The translations under genes and the position numbers were made by a program. Shown here piece by piece: positions 60,674-64,000 of a stretch of 64,000 bases of DNA. The number at the start of each line of letters is the position of its first letter. Position 1 is the stretch's first letter. The DNA is from Bradymonadales bacterium. GTDB lineage: Bacteria; Myxococcota_A; Bradymonadia; JAFGEP01. The stretch lies in contig JAFGEP010000038.1 of the NCBI GenBank assembly GCA_016931535.1, positions 1-64,000 of the forward strand, written 5' to 3'. The notes under the pieces are model-generated. The model was not told the origin of the DNA. It saw nothing but the letters and a program-made list of their open reading frames with translations, and ran no database searches.

Positions 60674-62860
60674 TCAGGCAGATGGTGCGGCGGCCATGGT
60701 AGAACCATCCCGCTCCTTTTCCAGCGCTTTTGCCAGTTCTTTAGGCAACCGGTCACTCACCAGCATTCCCAGCTCGCGACACTCGGCTTGTGCCGCTTCC
60801 AATAGCTGCTTGAACCCGATGGGAGTGCCGTCCCGTCGGGCGTAGACCGCGCTTCGCAAGACCGCTTGCTTGATGTGCCCACCAGCCACTTCGAAGTGCT
60901 TGCCCAAGAGTTGGTAGGGGATGGCGGGCCGGACCGGAGCGGTCTTGGGGAGCATGTTTTTCCACAGCTCCCCTCGTAGCTTCTCGTCCGGCATCGGAAA
61001 GTAGATGCGGTAGCGAATGCGGCGCTTGAACGCCTCGTCGAGCAGCTGCTCGATATTGGTGGTCAACACCGTGATGCCCTCGAAGTTCTCCATCCGTTGC
61101 AGCAGGTAGGCCACTTCGAGGTTGGCGTACCGATCCACCGAGGTCTGTACATCCGTTCGGCGGGTAAACATGCTGTCGGCTTCGTCGAACAACAGCATGA
61201 CCCGCCCCCGCTCGGCCTCGTCGAACACGCGGGCCAGGTTCTTCTCGGTCTCCCCGACCCAGCGGCTCAATATGCGGGAAAGATCCACCCGGAACAGATC
61301 CAGGCCCAGCGCGCCGGCGATGATCATGGCTGCCATGGTCTTTCCCGTTCCGGGAGGACCATGGAACAGCATGGACAAACCGCGGCCGTAGGGGAACTTC
61401 TCGGCAAAGCCCCACTCGCTGTAGATGGCCTCCTGCTCCCGGGCGTACAGCAGCACCTCGCGGAACTTCTCCTTCTCCGCCTCGGGCAAGATCAGGTCTT
61501 CCTGGGTCAGCGTGGTTGGGGGCACCAGGGCGGCCAGATCTCCCAGCTGATGGGCAAAATGAGCTCGACAGGCCCGGTCCAGGTCGACGACATCCAGCGT
61601 CCGGTGGTGGCCGATCTGGGCCAACCTCCTGGCCTCCACCGCCGCCTGCCGGATCTGGCTGTGCGACATCTGGTACCGCCGCGAGATGACCACCAGGCTC
61701 TGGTTCGAGGGCTTCTGCCGCTCCTCCTTGAACGCCTCCTCCCACATCGACAGGCGCGCCTCCACGTCGGGTAGAGGCACCGGGATGATCGGCCAACCCG
61801 AGGTCAATCCCACCGCCCACATCGGCAGACCGGAAACCCCCAAAACCAGCGCCTCCGAGGTCAACGCCCGAGACAGCGCCAATAGTTTGGGTCCTGGAAG
61901 CTCACCGGGTAGGTTCTCCCCATACAGGTATACCAGGTCTCCACCCAGTCGGGCCTCTCGAACGATCTCCGCCAACCGCACCTCCAGCGTCTCCGCCTCC
62001 TCGTTCAGCAACGGCGTCAGATCGGCCCGCAGCAACCCCTTGAGCAGCATCCCGGCCAGCGCCTGGGCGGTCTGCTGCAATCCACCCTCCTCCGGCCCCT
62101 GCAAGATCAGCGGTAACCGCCGCGAACGCGCAATCTGGATCACCGATTGGGCGCTATGATCGGGCAGCGCCAGGTCCTCCAGCGGGACGTGCTCGGTCAA
62201 TCGCACGCAGATCGACGCCAGCGACTCGTCCACCGAGGCTGTCGCTCCCAGGCGATGGCTCCGCAGGAACTCCAGCACCCGGTCGGCAGCCCGTACCTGG
62301 CGCGTCGCCAGGTTCTGATCCAGGGGATCCTCGACCGTGCGCCGCTTCTCCAGGGTGATCAGGCGGTGGCGCCGTAACGGCGCGCCGAAGGAGCAACGTC
62401 TAAAGAGCTGGTCGTACCGCTCCCGATCTCCCAGCGCCAGCGCCTGGCAGATGAATCCGATATCTACCCAACGCCGCTGCACATCGTTTCGGGCGAAGGC
62501 GAATAGCTCCTCGATCTCGGGGTCGATGGCGGGCGCTGCCGCCATGATGAACAGCTCGAGATCCTCGAGGTTCAACTCGAACAGCGCGGTAAGCTCAGCA
62601 AACCCGTACAGGTTCTCAGGAGGAGCCGAAACCCAGCTCCTGAGCAAGAGCTCCCGACGGCTTCGCGCTGCCTGGAGTTCAGGCGGGTGGCCCGAGCTTG
62701 ACGACAGGCGAAACTGGTTGGCGATGAGCTTCCCCGAAACGCGGAAGCCCTTCCACATCCGGTGCTCCTCTTCCTCATCGCCCTGCAGCGCCAGATAGTC
62801 CCGCACCACCTCTCGCGCGTATTTCGCCAGCGGAGTGATATCGTGCGACGTCAACGCCAT
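60674..62860 (-). CDS. eCIS-associated AAA+ ATPase (Afp15/Pvc15-like)
   Basis: A 728-residue ATPase with tandem AAA-type modules. The C-terminal module is intact: Walker A GPPGTGKT (Lys507), Walker B VMLLFDEADSMF, sensor VLTTNIEQLLDEAFKRRI with the arginine-finger region, and a C-terminal lid. The first module (from about residue 235) is degenerate: LILQGPEEGGLQQ lacks the Walker A Lys. The N-terminal 110 residues are helical. This layout matches the AAA ATPase that accompanies contractile injection systems of the Afp/PVC kind, thought to act in assembly or disassembly. Its own promoter and the preceding terminator separate it from the next acidic gene. The assignment rests on architecture and context, not on a search. 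Confidence 0.78.
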   Translation of the reverse strand: MALTSHDITPLAKYAREVVRDYLALQGDEEEEHRMWKGFRVSGKLIANQFRLSSSSGHPPELQAARSRRELLLRSWVSAPPENLYGFAELTALFELNLEDLELFIMAAAPAIDPEIEELFAFARNDVQRRWVDIGFICQALALGDRERYDQLFRRCSFGAPLRRHRLITLEKRRTVEDPLDQNLATRQVRAADRVLEFLRSHRLGATASVDESLASICVRLTEHVPLEDLALPDHSAQSVIQIARSRRLPLILQGPEEGGLQQTAQALAGMLLKGLLRADLTPLLNEEAETLEVRLAEIVREARLGGDLVYLYGENLPGELPGPKLLALSRALTSEALVLGVSGLPMWAVGLTSGWPIIPVPLPDVEARLSMWEEAFKEERQKPSNQSLVVISRRYQMSHSQIRQAAVEARRLAQIGHHRTLDVVDLDRACRAHFAHQLGDLAALVPPTTLTQEDLILPEAEKEKFREVLLYAREQEAIYSEWGFAEKFPYGRGLSMLFHGPPGTGKTMAAMIIAGALGLDLFRVDLSRILSRWVGETEKNLARVFDEAERGRVMLLFDEADSMFTRRTDVQTSVDRYANLEVAYLLQRMENFEGITVLTTNIEQLLDEAFKRRIRYRIYFPMPDEKLRGELWKNMLPKTAPVRPAIPYQLLGKHFEVAGGHIKQAVLRSAVYARRDGTPIGFKQLLEAAQAECRELGMLVSDRLPKELAKALEKERDGSTMAAAPSA

Positions 62861-62907
62861 CGAATTGCTACCCTGTGTACGCCTCCCGACATTCTTTCAC
62901 CCCGTAA

Positions 62908-62936
62908 ATGTAGTGTTCCCGCCCCGTCACCACAAG
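62908..62936 (-). promoter_or_regulatory. promoter for the ATPase operon
   Basis: On the minus strand TTGTGG (62931-62936), 17 bases, then TACATT (62908-62913), about 48 bases upstream of the ATPase ATG. It lies immediately after the terminator at 62949-62968. Confidence 0.52.
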
Positions 62937-62948
62937 GCATCGATCGGG

Positions 62949-62968
62949 AAAAAACCCCCTGCACGGGG
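62949..62968 (-). terminator. intrinsic terminator after the right-hand acidic gene
   Basis: Read leftward, ACCCC-(loop)-GGGGT is followed by a run of six T residues (62949-62954). It lies about 90 bases past the stop of the acidic gene at 63061 and before the ATPase promoter. The stem is short but GC-rich. Confidence 0.5.
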
Positions 62969-63060
62969 TGAGGATCTAGACTGGATCGAGCAGGATCCGC
63001 TGGCAGGGTTCCTCTGGGATCACCGCCTGGCTGGCAGGCCGGGCAGGGCCGGGGCGGTGG

Positions 63061-63834
63061 CTACCCCTTTCGCGGTCGCAGCAGGTTGCGCAGGATCTGC
63101 AGCAGATCCACATCGATGTTCACCTTGATGTCGGGTGCATCCCCCTTGGCCTGCTCGCCCCCTCCTGCTGCGGCAGACCCGCTGTCCATTCGGACCTCTT
63201 CCTCGCTGGGGGTCGTCCTCTCCTCGGCCATCTCCAGCCCGTCTTGGCCGGTGTCTGCACCCCGCTCCTCGAGGCTGGTCGCCTCCTGCTCATCCGACTC
63301 GGGAGAAATCTCGACCGGCTGTTTCGCCGTCGCATCCAGAGCCGGCGCCGAGTCCACCTCTCCGGTGCTCGGTCGACCGGTCGCCAGCACCCCGCGAGAT
63401 CCACCGACCTCGAAGTCGATGGAGGAGGGGAACAGAGAGTTGGCCAGAGACAGCAGCACACTCCCCAGCATTCCACGCCCGTGGGTCTTGAGGAACTCGC
63501 CGTCGAAGGTGAGATCGACCTCACTGGGCTGCTGCTCCTTGTCCAGCACGTGCTCCAGCAGGTACTGCCGGACCCCCTCGCGGATATGCTTGCCCAGCTT
63601 CACGTCGAGGCCCAATGGTGCCGCCTGCTGCTCCAGCCGCTGGCGGAAGGTCTCGAAGTCGATGATGGTGGCGCCATGCTCCGCCGGAGACGGTTCGCCT
63701 TCCCGGTCGATGTCGGCCTCCTGCTCGCCACCACCTGCCTGCTCGCCTCCTTCCTTCCCCGTCTGGTCGCCTGCTTGTGAATCCAACACGCCAGGTTGTG
63801 GCTTCTGGTCGCCGTTGTCCTTGTCGTTGTCCAT
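63061..63834 (-). CDS. acidic protein of the three-member family, middle copy
   Basis: A 257-residue acidic protein without signal or membrane segments. After a polar, Gly/Gln/Asp-rich N-terminus, block A starts at residue 57 (IIDFETFRQRLE), continues with GKHIREGVRQYLLEHVL and reaches FLKTHGRGMLGSVLLSL and ANSLFPS by residue 137. A 95-residue disordered acidic linker follows, and block B closes the protein (DIKVNIDVDLLQILRNLLRP). Similarity to the copies at 53790 and 56098 is clear in both blocks and absent from the linkers. ATG 63834 is preferred; ATG 63870 in the same frame is possible. The frame stays open to the window edge, but that part looks non-coding. Confidence 0.7.
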   Translation of the reverse strand: MDNDKDNGDQKPQPGVLDSQAGDQTGKEGGEQAGGGEQEADIDREGEPSPAEHGATIIDFETFRQRLEQQAAPLGLDVKLGKHIREGVRQYLLEHVLDKEQQPSEVDLTFDGEFLKTHGRGMLGSVLLSLANSLFPSSIDFEVGGSRGVLATGRPSTGEVDSAPALDATAKQPVEISPESDEQEATSLEERGADTGQDGLEMAEERTTPSEEEVRMDSGSAAAGGGEQAKGDAPDIKVNIDVDLLQILRNLLRPRKG

Positions 63835-64000
63835 GACTGTTCCCGTTTGAGGTGGATCTTTGATGTGCATTCGGTGGGCCGCGGGTTGGCCACCATCTGA
63901 TGCCTCTCTGCTGTCACCCGACCATGATCCGCAACGACCCCGGTAAACAGAAGGCGGCGATCCCCATCCAGGCCCCTTACCCCCGGCCGAAGGAGCGGTT

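Noticed and set aside
63835..64000. An upstream extension of the right-hand acidic gene, or a plus-strand gene starting near 63924
   Set aside because: The minus frame stays open but encodes low-quality sequence without a start signal. The plus frame has only about 25 codons before the edge and no ribosome-binding site.

Overview
The window is GC-rich bacterial chromosome, densely coded. Several features point to a Myxococcota-like or related deltaproteobacterial lineage: a MYXO-CTERM-like sorting tail, two thrombospondin-type-3 repeat proteins, DUF4215-type Cys-rich repeats fused to a GH16 glucanase, a DUF4388/roadblock protein, a Ser/Thr kinase carrying a sensor region, and many outer-membrane and lipoproteins. 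A glycyl radical enzyme with its activase implies life at least partly without oxygen. No rRNA, tRNA, CRISPR array or insertion sequence was recognised. The lineage is an inference; no marker gene search was possible.

Layout. 1-5.8 kb: a SMUG1-type uracil-DNA glycosylase, then an operon of a glycyl radical enzyme, its activating enzyme and an FMN-type split-barrel protein. 5.8-10.4 kb (minus): an Asp-rich calcium-binding-repeat surface protein and an OmpA-like protein with TSP3 repeats. 10.7-15.5 kb: Lrp-type regulator, Cys/Met-metabolism PLP enzyme, threonine synthase and a phosphoglycerate-mutase-like proposed homoserine kinase, together a Met/Thr branch module. 15.7-22.1 kb: HAD phosphatase coupled to an NDP-forming acyl-CoA synthetase (minus), divergent from an isoleucyl-tRNA synthetase with a GVHH signature instead of HxGH. 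22.1-29.5 kb: M19 dipeptidase; a translationally coupled pair of FadL-like porins with a propeller lipoprotein; DUF4388 protein; 14-TM MFS exporter. 29.8-35.3 kb: PAS hybrid histidine kinase and a Ser/Thr kinase, convergent.

35.5-43.4 kb is a coherent acyl-CoA operon: two acyl-CoA dehydrogenase subunits, carboxyltransferase, biotin carboxylase, biotin carrier, enoyl-CoA hydratase and a BKACE (DUF849) enzyme. The order resembles leucine/isovalerate degradation with BKACE where an HMG-CoA lyase would be expected. 43.4-53.7 kb holds a structured intergenic element, an outer-membrane protein, nucleoside phosphorylase, TGS-type GTPase, GH16 protein, a DUF4349 lipoprotein group, a 30-residue membrane peptide coupled to a GNAT acetyltransferase, and small conserved proteins.

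53.8-63.8 kb is the most unusual part. On the minus strand it holds an AAA+ ATPase of the type linked to extracellular contractile injection systems (eCIS), a 1303-residue protein with an N-terminal DUF4157/eCIS-core-like domain whose HExxH has become EEVAH, and three acidic, mostly disordered proteins that share a two-part conserved module I do not recognise. No sheath, tube or baseplate gene is in view. Since transcription runs leftward, they would be expected beyond the right edge if they are nearby.
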